From contig DATGKK010000121.1 in assembly GCA_035294725.1 (NCBI GenBank), positions 1 to 37,734 of the forward strand: a DNA stretch of 37,734 nucleotides, in the 5' to 3' direction. The translations under genes were made by a program, and so were the position numbers. Position 1 is the stretch's first letter. Each line of letters starts with the position of its first letter. Shown piece by piece: positions 24,844-33,715 of the stretch. Under the pieces are notes generated by a model that saw only the letters and a list, made by a program, of their open reading frames with translations, had not been told where the DNA came from and searched no databases. This stretch comes from DATGKK01 sp035294725. Its GTDB lineage: Bacteria > Actinomycetota > Acidimicrobiia > Acidimicrobiales > Bog-793.

Positions 24844-27800
24844 GCAGCACCACCATCCCCGTTCCCCCGTCGCCGGATCGTTGGCGCCCGAGCCGGGCCG
24901 GCCTCATCTCGGTCTGGCGCTACTGGGACGAGGTCTTCACCTTCCACCGCGGTCGCCTGCTGCTTCGCGGCCCGAACGGATCGGGCAAGTCTCTCGCTCT
25001 CGAGCTCCTGCTCCCGTTCCTCCTCGACGCTGACGCCTCCCCGTCCCGGCTCACGTCGGCCGCCAAGTCGCGTGGCGGGCTCTTCGACCGGGTGATGACC
25101 GGGTCGGACGAGCCGACGCGCACCGGCTTCGCATGGGTGGAATTCCGCCGTGGTGACGAGGTGTTCACGGTCGGCGCACGGATCCGGGCATCCCAGTCGA
25201 CCCGCCGGGCCGAGCCGGACTTCTTCACCACGACGCTCTCCGTCGGCAGCGGGCTGCACCTGCTCGACGGGAGCCGAGTGCCGATCTCGCGCCAGGCCCT
25301 CGTCGAGGCGATCGGTGACACCGGCCGCGTCCACGACAGCGGCGAGCAGCACCGAGCAGCGGTGCGCGAGGTCCTGTTCCCAGGGTTCGGCGCGGACCGC
25401 TACGCCTCGGTCGTCGGCGCCCTGCTCGCGCTCCGCAAGGAGAAGCTCTCCCAGCAGCTCGTGAACGCAGAGGAGCTCTCCTCGGTCCTCTCCGAGGCAC
25501 TGCCACCGCTCGACGACCACGACATCGCCACGGTCGCCGAGGGCTTCGAGCGCCTCGACCGGCGCCGTGACGAGATCAAAGCCCTCGAAGCCGAGCTGCG
25601 GGAGGTCCGCCTGCTCGCCGACCGCCAGAGGAGCTACGCGAGAGCCGTCATGGCCTCGAGCGCTACTGGCGTCGTCTCGGCCGAGACCCGCCGCGACAAC
25701 GTGACCCGAGAGGAGCGCAAGGCGCGTGCCGCGCTCGAGGACGTCAGCGCAGAGGCCGACCATGCTGAGGCTGCCTTGTGTGCAGAGGAGGAGCGTGTCG
25801 CCGAGATTGGTGTCGAGATCGAGGCGAGGAAGGACTCCGATGCCTACAAGGGGAGCGTCGCGCTTGCGGACCTGCGCTCCCAGGCGCTCCGGCTCGCCGA
25901 GATTGCCGACCGGCAGGCCGTGGCGGCGGAGAAGGCGCAGGCCGCGAGCGAGAAAGCTAGCGGCGAGCTTGCCGCCGCGGCGGTGAAGCGGGACGCTGCG
26001 GCGGCCAACCTCGACCGGGCGCTGCGCGAGCTGCGTGCCTGCGCCCAGCCGGTCGCCGCAGATGCCGTGGTCGCGGAGGCGGAGCGTTCCGAGCCGGCCG
26101 ACACCGGTGAGCAGCTGATCGCGGCATGGATCGAGGCCCGTCGCAGCCTCGTGTCCGCGATCCGTGCTGCCCTCGCCCGTCACGAGCAGGCGCTCGCGCT
26201 CCGCGGCGCGTACGAGGAGCAGGCAGAGGCCGCCGAGGCCAACCTTGTCACTCGGGACGACGAGCACCGTCGGGCGCTCGGCGCGGTCACCGAGGCTACG
26301 GCGCGCTACAGGACGGCTGTCGAGCGGTGGGCGTCCAGCTGCGCCGTGACCGGGACCGAGCGGATTGCGGCGGCGCTCGTGTGGCCGGCGGAAGATCCAG
26401 ACCAGGTCGCCTCGGCGCTCGCCAGCCTGCGGAGCGCGCTCGACAGCGAGCTCGCGGTCGCCCGGCGCGACCTCGAAGCAGAGCGGTCGACGGCGGCGGA
26501 AGAGATCGAGGACCTCCTCGCCGAGCGGGCTCGCTGGGAGCACGAGGTCCTGCCCGATGTGGAGGTTCCGTCGTGGCGGACGGGTCGTGAGGGGGTGGCG
26601 GGCGCGCCCCTGTGGCTGCTCGTCGACCCCGTGGCGGGGGCCTCGCCGGAGGAGGTGGACGGTGTGGAGTCCGCTCTCACGGCGGCTGGCCTCCTCGACG
26701 CCTGGGTCCACCCGGACGGAACCGTTCAGCTTCCCGGTGGCCGAGCCGACGTGGTGCTCACGACCGGCTCACCGTCCCGAGGAGAGACTCTCCGCTCGCT
26801 CCTTGCTCCCGCCCCGACCAGCGACGTCCCGGCTGCGACGGTTGCGGCGATCCTCGAGTCCGTGCCGCTCGCCACTTCCGCCCTCTCCGCTCCTGGTGAG
26901 CACGAGATCGCCATCGGCCGGGACGGCACCTGCCGTCTCGGGAGCGCCTTCTCCCGCGGCCCCGACCGACCTGCCCGCGCTCTCGGTGCTCCCGCCCGCG
27001 AACGCCACCGGCAGGACCGGCTGCTCGAGATCGACGCCGCGCTTCAGGCCGCCTTCGAGCGCCAGGCGGTCTTGGAGCGCCGCTCGGACGACCTCGAACG
27101 GCGGGCCCGTGCCGCTCGCTCCGAGCTCGACGCGGCTCCGAGCGGTGCACCGGTGAGGGAGGCGCAACGAGCCGTCGCCGACGCGTCGGCCCGGCTCGAA
27201 GAGGCGAGGTCGCGGGTCGACGAGGCTCGCATGCGAGTGCGAGGAGCCGAGGACGAGGTGCGTGCTGCACTGCGGTCGCTCACTTCGCTCAGTGCTCAGC
27301 ACGGGCTGCCGGCTGAGCAGGCCGGGCTCGACATCGTGGAGGAGGGCTTCCGCCGACTGGAGCGGGCGGCCGTGACATGGGGGCGCCGGCTTGGAGAGGA
27401 CGCCGCCGCCGCCGACGCCGTGCGCGAGGCAGAGCTCCGCGCGAGCGACGCCTCAGAGCGGGCGGAGCGCGCAGCAGCCGATCTGTCGGCCGCTGCCCGG
27501 GAGGCCAAGGAGGTCTCCGACCGCGTGGCGGCGCTCGACGCGAGTGTCGGCACCGAGTACCGGGTGGTCCTTCGGGAGATCGAGCGGCTCGAGTCCGAGC
27601 GCGTCAAGGCGCGCCGTCGGATCACCGAGCTGCGCGATCGCACCCCACGGCTCCGTCAGAAGGTCGGCGAGCTCACACAGACCCTGCTCGACGCCGTTTC
27701 CGAGCGCGACCGGGCCGACGAGGCACGCCAGGCGGCCCACCAGCAGCTCGTCGCTGTCACCGACCTGCTGCTCTCCGACACGGCCGTCGAACCCCCCGGC

Positions 27801-28865
27801 ACGCTCGAGGGTGTCTCGGCAGTCCTCGGCTTCGCCCGCAGGGTGCTTGCGGATCTCGCAGAGGTCCGCTGTGACGGGGAGACGATCGAGCGGCTGTCCG
27901 AGCGAGTGCGCGAGCAGGTCCACCAGGCGCGCACGGCGCTCGGTGCGCGAGTTGACGTGGATCGGGAGCTGGTCGGCCAGCTCTGGGTCTTGAGGACCAC
28001 CGCCGGCGGCCTGCGCCGCAGCGCGAGCGAGCTCGCGGATGCGCTCGGCAGCGAGCTGGAGCGGGGCCGGGGCGAGCTGGCGGAGGAGGAGGAGAGGCTG
28101 TTCGAGCAGACCCTCGCCGGCAGTGTCCGGCGCTCGTTGACCGACCGCATCCGCCAGGCCAACCTCCTCGTCGACGCGATCAACGAGCAGCTGGAGACCG
28201 TGCGCACGGCTGCCGCCGGCGTCCGCGTCCGACTCCGGTGGGCGGTCGACCCCGATCAGCTCGACGCCGTGAAGGCCGCACGTGTCCTCCTTCTGCGCGA
28301 CCCCGCTGACCTCTCCGATGCCGAGCGGGCGTCGCTCCAGGAGTTCATCAGGGCTCGTGTCGACCAGGCTCGTGCCGAGCTGGACGCGAACGCGCCGTGG
28401 GAGGCCCGTCTCCGCGAGACGCTCGACTACCGCCGCTGGCACCGCTTCACCCTCGAGATCGCGCACCGCGACTGGGAGGGTTACCAGCCTGCTACCGCCC
28501 GGAGGCTGCAACGTCTCTCGACGGGCGAGCGCTCGATGGCACTGCACCTGCCGATGATCGCGTCGGTGGCGGCCCACTACACGGCGGTCGACGGGAGCAC
28601 CTCGGTCTGCCCGCGGCTCATCCTGCTCGACGAGCTGTTCGCCGGGGTCGACACTGCCAACCGGGCGCAGCTGTTCGGAACCTTCAGCGCCTGGGATCTC
28701 GATGCGGTCTTCACGAGCGACCACGAATGGTGCCAGTACGCCACCCTCGACGGCATCGCGATCCATCACCTCCACCCGGGGCGTCCGGGCGAGCCCGTGA
28801 CCTCGACCCGTTTTACCTGGGACGGTCATCAGCGCCGGATCGACCCTGGCACCACGGCGGCGTGA
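24840..28865 (+). CDS. jetC: Wadjet subunit JetC (SMC-like ATPase)
   Basis: A 1,341-aa SMC-like ATPase (TIGR02680), the motor of Wadjet, thought to extrude DNA loops. Walker A GPNGSGKS is at residues 44-51, preceded by FTFHRGRLLLR. Two long coiled-coil arms (roughly residues 230-560 and 750-1170, rich in EAERAEAA-type heptads) surround a globular hinge-like centre near 570-690. The C-terminal head has the ABC signature RLSTGERSMAL (about 1226) and Walker B RLILLDELFAGVD (about 1260), then TSDHEWCQYA. All ATPase motifs are intact. GTG start overlapping jetB, and GTGA overlap with jetD. Full-length for the family. Confidence 0.92.
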   Translation: MSSTTIPVPPSPDRWRPSRAGLISVWRYWDEVFTFHRGRLLLRGPNGSGKSLALELLLPFLLDADASPSRLTSAAKSRGGLFDRVMTGSDEPTRTGFAWVEFRRGDEVFTVGARIRASQSTRRAEPDFFTTTLSVGSGLHLLDGSRVPISRQALVEAIGDTGRVHDSGEQHRAAVREVLFPGFGADRYASVVGALLALRKEKLSQQLVNAEELSSVLSEALPPLDDHDIATVAEGFERLDRRRDEIKALEAELREVRLLADRQRSYARAVMASSATGVVSAETRRDNVTREERKARAALEDVSAEADHAEAALCAEEERVAEIGVEIEARKDSDAYKGSVALADLRSQALRLAEIADRQAVAAEKAQAASEKASGELAAAAVKRDAAAANLDRALRELRACAQPVAADAVVAEAERSEPADTGEQLIAAWIEARRSLVSAIRAALARHEQALALRGAYEEQAEAAEANLVTRDDEHRRALGAVTEATARYRTAVERWASSCAVTGTERIAAALVWPAEDPDQVASALASLRSALDSELAVARRDLEAERSTAAEEIEDLLAERARWEHEVLPDVEVPSWRTGREGVAGAPLWLLVDPVAGASPEEVDGVESALTAAGLLDAWVHPDGTVQLPGGRADVVLTTGSPSRGETLRSLLAPAPTSDVPAATVAAILESVPLATSALSAPGEHEIAIGRDGTCRLGSAFSRGPDRPARALGAPARERHRQDRLLEIDAALQAAFERQAVLERRSDDLERRARAARSELDAAPSGAPVREAQRAVADASARLEEARSRVDEARMRVRGAEDEVRAALRSLTSLSAQHGLPAEQAGLDIVEEGFRRLERAAVTWGRRLGEDAAAADAVREAELRASDASERAERAAADLSAAAREAKEVSDRVAALDASVGTEYRVVLREIERLESERVKARRRITELRDRTPRLRQKVGELTQTLLDAVSERDRADEARQAAHQQLVAVTDLLLSDTAVEPPGTLEGVSAVLGFARRVLADLAEVRCDGETIERLSERVREQVHQARTALGARVDVDRELVGQLWVLRTTAGGLRRSASELADALGSELERGRGELAEEEERLFEQTLAGSVRRSLTDRIRQANLLVDAINEQLETVRTAAAGVRVRLRWAVDPDQLDAVKAARVLLLRDPADLSDAERASLQEFIRARVDQARAELDANAPWEARLRETLDYRRWHRFTLEIAHRDWEGYQPATARRLQRLSTGERSMALHLPMIASVAAHYTAVDGSTSVCPRLILLDELFAGVDTANRAQLFGTFSAWDLDAVFTSDHEWCQYATLDGIAIHHLHPGRPGEPVTSTRFTWDGHQRRIDPGTTAA

Positions 28866-30085
28866 GCGCCGCCCTTGAGCGGCCCGCGCTCCGGTCGCTC
28901 GTCGAAGAGCTTGCACGGCGTCTCGCGAGCGGGCAGGTCGTCAGCTCGGTCACGATCCCCGACGACTGTCGACCGGCTGCAGCCGATCTGCTCGGTCTCG
29001 AGCGTGTTCCGAGGAGCGGCCAGCGGCTGCGCATCGCCCCCCTGCTCGACGCGCTCGGCCTCGCCGATCTCGACGCCCTCCGCGTTGCGGTCGAGAGGGT
29101 CGTCGGACCATTGCCGCAGGCGGGAGCCGAGCGCCGAGCCGAGCTCGAGCGGCGAACCGAGTTGTGGGAGTGGCTCGCAGCCGAAGCGTCGCGCATCACC
29201 CTCGGCGGATCGCTCGAGGAGTGGGTCGACGCCCAACGCGCCCGAGGAGCGCGAGGAGGCGTCGAGCGCAGGCGGCGCCAGCTCGAACGGGCGCTCGCCG
29301 TGCTGCGCCGGCTCCCGGCCGACGGTCTCCCGCTCGCCTCACTGGCCGCCGACGAGGCAGGAGGCCCCCACGGTCTCGACCGCGGCCGCTCGTTGACGGG
29401 GTGCGTGCTCGATGCGGTCGCCGTGGCGACCGGCCAGCCGAGGCCGGCCACTGCCGAGGAGGTCCGGCTCCTCTGGGAGTCGGTCGGAGTGGTCCCGGAC
29501 CCGCTGTCGTCGACCGTGATGGCGCTCGGGCTCCCCGGGGACGAGAGCCCGCTCGGGCTCTGGCTCGACGCGGCACGGCAGGTCGGCGAGCCGCTGGTGC
29601 TCACGCTCGCCAACCTGCGCCGCTGGCCCCGGCCCCCGCTGGCGCCGGGCGAGCGAGCGTTCGTGGTCGAGAACCCTTCGCTACTGGCCGAGGCCGCCGC
29701 CGCGGGAGTTCTGGGACCGCCCCTCATCTGCAGCTCCGGCCGGCCGACAATCGCCGTCGTCACGCTCCTGCGCCAGCTCGGCGCAGCAGGCGCCCGCCTG
29801 TACCAGCACGCCGATTTCGATCCTGCTGGTGTCGCCATCACGACGTGGCTGCAACAGCACGCCGGGACGACGCCGTGGCGGATGACGGCGGCCGACTACC
29901 TCTCCTCGGTACGGCCGGGTGACGTGACCTTTGGCGCAGTGCCGCTCACCCCGTGGGACCCAAGGCTGTGTGAAGCGATGGCCGAGTGGGGAACACCCGT
30001 CTACGAGGAGGAGATCCGTCTCACGCTCCTCGAGGCTGCGCGAGCCCCGGACGCCGGCACCTCGCCTTCTGTGCAGACGACGTGA
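28862..30085 (+). CDS. jetD: Wadjet subunit JetD (DUF2399, TOPRIM nuclease)
   Basis: A 407-aa TIGR02679 protein, the topoisomerase VI-like nuclease of Wadjet that cuts the trapped plasmid. The N-terminal half is the DUF3323-type helical region (LLGLERVPRSGQRLRIAPLL, WLAAEASRI). The C-terminal TOPRIM part keeps the acidic residues: FVVENPSLL (Glu near 267) and HADFDPAGVAI (the DxD near 319), so it should be catalytically able. GTG 28862 overlaps the jetC stop by 4 nt. Last gene of the operon; it converges on a SnoaL-like gene 6 nt away, with no room for a separate terminator. Confidence 0.88.
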   Translation: MSAALERPALRSLVEELARRLASGQVVSSVTIPDDCRPAAADLLGLERVPRSGQRLRIAPLLDALGLADLDALRVAVERVVGPLPQAGAERRAELERRTELWEWLAAEASRITLGGSLEEWVDAQRARGARGGVERRRRQLERALAVLRRLPADGLPLASLAADEAGGPHGLDRGRSLTGCVLDAVAVATGQPRPATAEEVRLLWESVGVVPDPLSSTVMALGLPGDESPLGLWLDAARQVGEPLVLTLANLRRWPRPPLAPGERAFVVENPSLLAEAAAAGVLGPPLICSSGRPTIAVVTLLRQLGAAGARLYQHADFDPAGVAITTWLQQHAGTTPWRMTAADYLSSVRPGDVTFGAVPLTPWDPRLCEAMAEWGTPVYEEEIRLTLLEAARAPDAGTSPSVQTT

Positions 30086-30091
30086 TCTGCC

Positions 30092-30469
30092 TCAGCTCTG
30101 CCTCAGCCGATCGGTCTCGAGGTAGATGCGGGCCGCAACGATCGAGCCGCCACGCAGCTCGTACACCACGCAGAGGGGCACCCGTACTTCCGCTCCACTC
30201 GGAGCGACGTCGCCGAGCGGCTCGCGCAGTTGTCCCACTACTTCGGCTTCGAGCACTGCGTGGCCGTCGGTGACGATCAGGTTGCGCTCCTCTGCATGGG
30301 CCTCGAAGACCCCGTGGTAGAAGTGTTGCAGCATCGCCCCGATCGCGTCCGGTCCGCGGAACTGCTCGCCGGTTCCCATCATCGTGAACACTGCGTCTCG
30401 GGCGAGCACCTCAGTGGAGTGGCCGTCCAGGTACCGCCGGACGACCTTGGTGGCCTCTTCGACCGACAT
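30092..30469 (-). CDS. SnoaL-like/NTF2-fold protein
   Basis: A 125-aa protein of the SnoaL-like (NTF2 fold) group: VVRRYLDGHSTEVLARDAVF, MMGTGEQFRGPDAIGAML, then the paired strands AEERNLIVTDGHAVLEAEVV and VPLCVVYELRGGSIVAARIY. Members may be isomerases, hydrolases or simple binding proteins; no catalytic His/Asp pair can be assigned confidently. ATG 30469 is preceded by GGGGGAG; the longer open frame upstream is ignored. It is monocistronic, between Wadjet and the toxin-antitoxin genes. Confidence 0.75.
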   Translation of the reverse strand: MSVEEATKVVRRYLDGHSTEVLARDAVFTMMGTGEQFRGPDAIGAMLQHFYHGVFEAHAEERNLIVTDGHAVLEAEVVGQLREPLGDVAPSGAEVRVPLCVVYELRGGSIVAARIYLETDRLRQS

Positions 30470-30616
30470 GTCTGCTCCCCCGGCTTCCTGCCCCCTGACG
30501 GATGCGTCGCGTTGGGAGGCTACCTCAGCTTTCGTCAGCCTCGCGAGTGAAGGGTCAGGGTGCGCGACAGCAGTCGCGGACAGCGATTCGGCGTGTGGTA
30601 CCAATCACTATTGCTT

Positions 30617-30656
30617 GCTAGCGTTAGTTACTAGCGGCGATTGCTAGCATCCCGGT
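30617..30656 (+). promoter_or_regulatory. Autoregulatory promoter of the CcdA-like/MazF-like pair
   Basis: AT-rich patch with repeated GCTAGC: GCTAG (30617-30621) and CTAGC (30631-30635) form an inverted repeat with a 9-bp spacer, and GCTAGC recurs at 30643-30648. TAGCAT (30645-30650) is a -10 placed exactly 6 nt before the ATG at 30657, implying a leaderless antitoxin mRNA. The 10-mer TTGCTAGCAT also occurs upstream of the minus-strand VapB at 34570. Confidence 0.5.
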
Positions 30657-30866
30657 ATGGCTTCATTGAGAACCACCTTTACGCTGGACGAGGAGTTGGC
30701 TGAGCGGGCTCGTCAGCTCGGCATCAACATCTCGGCAGCAGCACGCCAGGGAGTAGCTGATGCGGTGCGCGCAGCGTTGGAGCGGTCAGACCGGGAGGCG
30801 TACCTGAGGCACCCCGAAGGTGCCGACACCTTCTGGACCGACGCTGAAGCCTGGAGCAAGCCATGA
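30657..30866 (+). CDS. CcdA-like type II antitoxin
   Basis: A 69-aa antitoxin. The N-terminal RTTFTLDEELAERARQLGIN with ISAAARQGVADAVRAALE is a ribbon-helix-helix of the CcdA type, which binds its own promoter; the C-terminal tail (EAYLRHPEGADTFWTDAEAW) would wrap the toxin. It overlaps the downstream toxin (ATGA, 30863-30866), the normal antitoxin-first order. Leaderless ATG with the GCTAGC repeats just upstream. Confidence 0.8.
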   Translation: MASLRTTFTLDEELAERARQLGINISAAARQGVADAVRAALERSDREAYLRHPEGADTFWTDAEAWSKP

Positions 30867-31171
30867 TGCGCGGCGAGCTCTGGCTGGCGGGGGTCGGTCG
30901 CAAGAGGCGACCCGTTCTCCTGCTCACGCGATCGGAGGTCCTCGACGTCCGCGAGCTCGTCACCGTGGCAGAGGTCACCACATCGATCCGCGGTCTGGCC
31001 GCGGAGGTTGCCATCGACCACGTCGCAGCCGGCCTGAACCGGCCCTCGGTCGTCAATTGCGACGGCATTCACACGGTCGCTCAGGCGTCGCTCACCGGTC
31101 CGATCGGACGAGTCGGCGATGACGTCATGCGCAAGGTCTGCTCGGCGGTTAGCTATGCGCTTGGCTGCTGA
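30863..31171 (+). CDS. MazF/CcdB-like type II toxin
   Basis: A 102-aa protein of the CcdB/PemK (MazF-like) barrel fold: MRGELWLAGVGRKRRPVLLL, then ELVTVAEVTTSIRGLAAEV, and NCDGIHTVAQASLTGPIGRV as in the MazF PF02452 family. MazF-like members are mRNA interferases, CcdB poisons gyrase; with a CcdA-like antitoxin the target cannot be decided from sequence alone, although the RPVLLLTR and TSIRGLAAEV pattern favours MazF. Two ATG codons (30863, 30866) are equally possible starts. Coupled to the antitoxin by a 4-nt overlap. Confidence 0.8.
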   Translation: MMRGELWLAGVGRKRRPVLLLTRSEVLDVRELVTVAEVTTSIRGLAAEVAIDHVAAGLNRPSVVNCDGIHTVAQASLTGPIGRVGDDVMRKVCSAVSYALGC

Positions 31172-31526
31172 TTGAGGGTGCGGGCACACAAGCGAGCCGT
31201 TCTCGCCTCGCTGCTCCCGGCGACGATCCACGACATCAATCCCGCGAGGGGGCAACGAACCGACCGTGTGCTTGGGCTCGTCGGCGAGTAGCCACTGGTG
31301 TCCTGAGCTGGACGGACAGGCTTTTCTCGGCGTCGCCGGGCAGTGACCGGAGATTACGTCGTGACCTGCGTAGGCCCTCTTAACATCGTGTCGGTCTCTC
31401 AGAGCTGCTACCAGAGGTCCGAAACTGACCGCCTGCCACCAGCGACCCTGACGGCCAGGTCAGCTCCCGAGCCGAGTTTTCGGCACCCACAGGACATGTC
31501 CGCTCATCGAGCGAGGATCGCTGATC
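31172..31526. other. Non-coding or decayed spacer
   Basis: No recognisable gene. A short open frame directly follows the toxin stop (TTG 31172 to TAG 31291, 39 codons, containing LLPATIHDINPARGQRTD), which I do not recognise and which may be decayed. The rest of the stretch has mixed-frame stops and lower GC than the flanking genes. Confidence 0.4.
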
Positions 31527-31553
31527 TGGCGCTGATGGCGCTATATTGGCGCC
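31527..31553 (+). promoter_or_regulatory. Promoter and repeats upstream of first VapBC pair
   Basis: Three direct TGGCGC repeats (31527-31532, 31536-31541, 31547-31552) surround TATATT (31542-31547), a near-consensus -10 lying exactly 6 nt before the VapB ATG (31554). A likely autoregulatory, leaderless promoter. Confidence 0.5.
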
Positions 31554-31784
31554 ATGCCCAGCGTACAGGTCAAGAACGTTCCCGCCGAGACACACGCCGT
31601 GCTCCGGAGGCGGGCCGCGGCGGCCAACCAGTCGCTGCAGGAGTACCTGCGGCAACGGCTGATCGAAGAGGCAGCCACGCCAACGGTGGAGGAAGTTCTG
31701 GAGCGCGCCGGTGGCCGGGCGGGGGGGTCGGTCCCGTTCTCCGAGGCAGTACGTGTCGTGCGGGAGGACCGTGATCGTCGTTGA
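31554..31784 (+). CDS. vapB: VapB-type antitoxin (FitA/RHH-like)
   Basis: A 76-aa antitoxin. The N-terminus PSVQVKNVPAETHAVLRRRA with ANQSLQEYLRQRLIEEA is the ribbon-helix-helix domain of FitA/VapB-like antitoxins; the acidic-to-basic tail (SVPFSEAVRVVREDRDRR) would bind the PIN toxin. Overlaps the downstream vapC start by 14 nt. The leaderless ATG with the TATATT -10 and TGGCGC repeats suggests autoregulation. Confidence 0.85.
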   Translation: MPSVQVKNVPAETHAVLRRRAAAANQSLQEYLRQRLIEEAATPTVEEVLERAGGRAGGSVPFSEAVRVVREDRDRR

Positions 31785-32193
31785 TGCAAGCGTGCTCGCT
31801 CCAGCGCTCGCTGACGATGGGGACGACGGGGACCGGGCCAGGCAGCGCTTGCGTAGGGAGCACTTGACCGCTCCTGAGCTCGTTGACCTGGAGGTGCTCT
31901 CGGTCCTGAGACGCCTCACCCTGGCGGGCCGACTACCCCTGCGGCGAGCAGAGCTGGCGATGTCCGACCTCGCGGCCCTTCCCCTCCGCAGGGTGACGCA
32001 CCGGGCGCTGGCCGCGCGGTGTTGGGAGCTCCGAGACAACCTCACCGTCTACGACGCCTCGTACGTCGCCCTGGCCGAGCAGCTCCAGACGGTCCTTGTC
32101 ACGGCGGACACTCGCCTGGCCGGCGCTCCCGGCGCACGATGCACGATCGAGCTCATGACGAGCACGCCAAAGGAACCAGGAGCATCGAGGTAG
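31771..32193 (+). CDS. vapC: VapC PIN-domain ribonuclease toxin
   Basis: A 140-aa PIN-domain toxin, a Mg-dependent RNase. The acidic quartet is visible: VIVVDASVLAPAL (first Asp), LTAPELVDLEVLSVLRRL (Glu), LTVYDASYVALAEQL (Asp) and VLVTADTRLAGAPG (last Asp). GTG 31771 with GGGAGGA upstream; the longer open frame before it is shadow of vapB. The last dozen residues (TSTPKEPGASR) are extra to the fold. Paired with the RHH antitoxin. Confidence 0.88.
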   Translation: MIVVDASVLAPALADDGDDGDRARQRLRREHLTAPELVDLEVLSVLRRLTLAGRLPLRRAELAMSDLAALPLRRVTHRALAARCWELRDNLTVYDASYVALAEQLQTVLVTADTRLAGAPGARCTIELMTSTPKEPGASR

Positions 32194-32343
32194 ACCGAAC
32201 GCCACCCCCGGGGGTTCTGGCGCCCGTACGTGCGGAGAACGTCATCCATCAGTTGTGAACTGGACTTTGACGACTGGTGCCGGGTGCAACGAGCATCAGG
32301 GACCGTGACCCTGTGATCGCACCGCGGGCGTTCTACCGCATCC

Positions 32344-32590
32344 CCAGCTCATCTGGCTCGTTCGACGCAGAGATGCGGACCTCGCGATCGAGGTCGTGAC
32401 CCTGCATCACGAGCTTGCGATCCCCCGACGCCAGGTCGATCGACCACCGCTCGATCCGGTGGATCGAGCGGTGCTGGCCAGGTTGGCGCGAACGCTGCCC
32501 CGGAGGCGTCGAGGGCACCTCTTCTTCCAAGCGACGACCCTGCTGCGCCGGCTCGCGACCTCGTCGCCAAGAGCTGGACCTTATTCAGAC
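32344..32590 (+). mobile_element. Transposase N-terminal remnant (rve/IS3-like), copy 1
   Basis: The frame starting QLIWLVRRRDADLAIEVVTL and running through HHELAIPRRQVDRPPLDPVD and RGHLFFQATTLLRRLA matches the N-terminal, pre-integrase part of a widespread actinomycete transposase (typical wording: EILVLRHELAVLRRQ, RPALEPADRALLA, TPATLLRWHRDLV). It has no start, no DDE catalytic core, and loses homology near 32590. A related but distinct fragment lies at 34812-35180. Decayed insertion sequence. Confidence 0.6.
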
Positions 32591-32739
32591 GGCCGCCGGC
32601 GCGACGGACAGCCTGTGCACGGCTACTACGCCCAAGTGGCGACGATGGCCCCGATCTCTGGGGCTCCGCAGGTCCCCGAGCTCGTGCGCAGGATCGCCTG
32701 CTGCTCGCTGCGAAGCGATCCGGCAGCCGTGATGGCTAC

Positions 32740-33012
32740 GACGCTCGCCTGGGCGGCCTCCTCGGGCTCGTTCTGGGCGACGTAGTCTGCGACTGCGGTT
32801 ACTCGAACGGCTCGCCGGCGCACTTCGCCGGGCAGTTGCGCCGAGCGGGCTCCCGCTTCGTCATGGACCTCCACCTCAGCATCGCGGAGCACACGGCACC
32901 GTCTCTGGGGCCGTACGCTGCAACGGGACCTAGGCCGATGGCTGACGTCAGCCGCGCCGCGCACTTGGCCCTTGGGTTCCCCCTCCCCTGTACGACCAGT
33001 AGCCCGCGTTGA
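32740..33012 (+). mobile_element. Fragment resembling another transposase family
   Basis: The frame through GDVVCDCGYSNGSPAHFAGQ and LRRAGSRFVMDLHLSIAEHT resembles an internal part of actinomycete transposase-like proteins (wording such as RGYS...PLRRAG..VMDLHP..RGP). The open stretch ends with TGA at 33010-33012 and has no start of its own. Low certainty; it may simply be a chance resemblance in decayed DNA. Confidence 0.3.
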
Positions 33013-33046
33013 TGGAGCGGCCGATCACAGGGTGGATGAGGCGACG

Positions 33047-33715
33047 ATGAACACGCGACGCGAGTTGTTGGAGAAAGTCCGGGCTACGCGCCGGCAACTG
33101 GCGACGACTGGTCCCCGTGCCGCCCGCTCACCCGGCGACTTCGAGCGCGTCGCGCTCCCTCTCGGCGAGGCCGATGTCCTGCGAGATCTCCTGATAGCCG
33201 AACAAGCGACGACGGTGATCGAAGTCGGACTCGCCTACGGTGCCTCGGCCCTTGCAATCGCCGAGGCGCTCGTGTCTCAGGGGACGGAGCGCATCCAACA
33301 CGTGATCATCGACGCGTACCAAGACCACTTCCATGGCGCAGGGTGGGACGCGATCCTCGCGGCAGAACTTGCCAGCGTCTGCACGCTCCTGCCCGAGCGC
33401 TCACAGCTTGCCTTGGCCCGCCTCGTCGAGGAAGGACTCGTCGCGGACGCGGCGTTCGTGGATGGCAGCCACATCTTCCACAACGTGTTTGTGGACCCCT
33501 ACTTCCTGCGCGAGATCGTCCGTCCGGGTGGGCTCGTGATCCTCGACGACTGCGCCTATCAGTCCGTCGCCACAGCAGTCAGCTACTTCGAGGTCAACAC
33601 CGGATGGCAACGTCGACTCATCGACGGCCAGACACGACTACGGGCCTTCCGGCTCCCGTACCCTCGATTCGAACCGAACTTCGAGGATCTTGAGCCATTC
33701 GGGGCAGGGGGCTGA
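33047..33715 (+). CDS. Class I SAM-dependent methyltransferase (Methyltransf_24-like)
   Basis: A 222-aa Rossmann methyltransferase. SAM motif I is TTVIEVGLAYGASALAIAEA, followed by IQHVIIDAYQDHFHGAGWDA, the acidic post-II strand LVADAAFVDGSHIFHNVFVD and GGLVILDDCAYQSV. This DGSH/DD arrangement is typical of PF13578 and macrocin-O-methyltransferase relatives. Substrate unknown. ATG 33047 is preceded by GAGG at moderate spacing. Codon use is less extreme than in the core genes, and it sits alone among IS fragments, so it is probably acquired cargo. Confidence 0.75.
   Translation: MNTRRELLEKVRATRRQLATTGPRAARSPGDFERVALPLGEADVLRDLLIAEQATTVIEVGLAYGASALAIAEALVSQGTERIQHVIIDAYQDHFHGAGWDAILAAELASVCTLLPERSQLALARLVEEGLVADAAFVDGSHIFHNVFVDPYFLREIVRPGGLVILDDCAYQSVATAVSYFEVNTGWQRRLIDGQTRLRAFRLPYPRFEPNFEDLEPFGAGG

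Noticed and set aside
24783..26711. 642-codon minus-strand open frame
   Set aside because: Antisense of jetC; no recognisable domains, while the sense strand has Walker A and the SMC pattern.
30641..30650. TTGCTAGCAT as a phage or island attachment site
   Set aside because: Only 10 bp, no integrase in the window, and it fits promoter elements of two antitoxin genes better.
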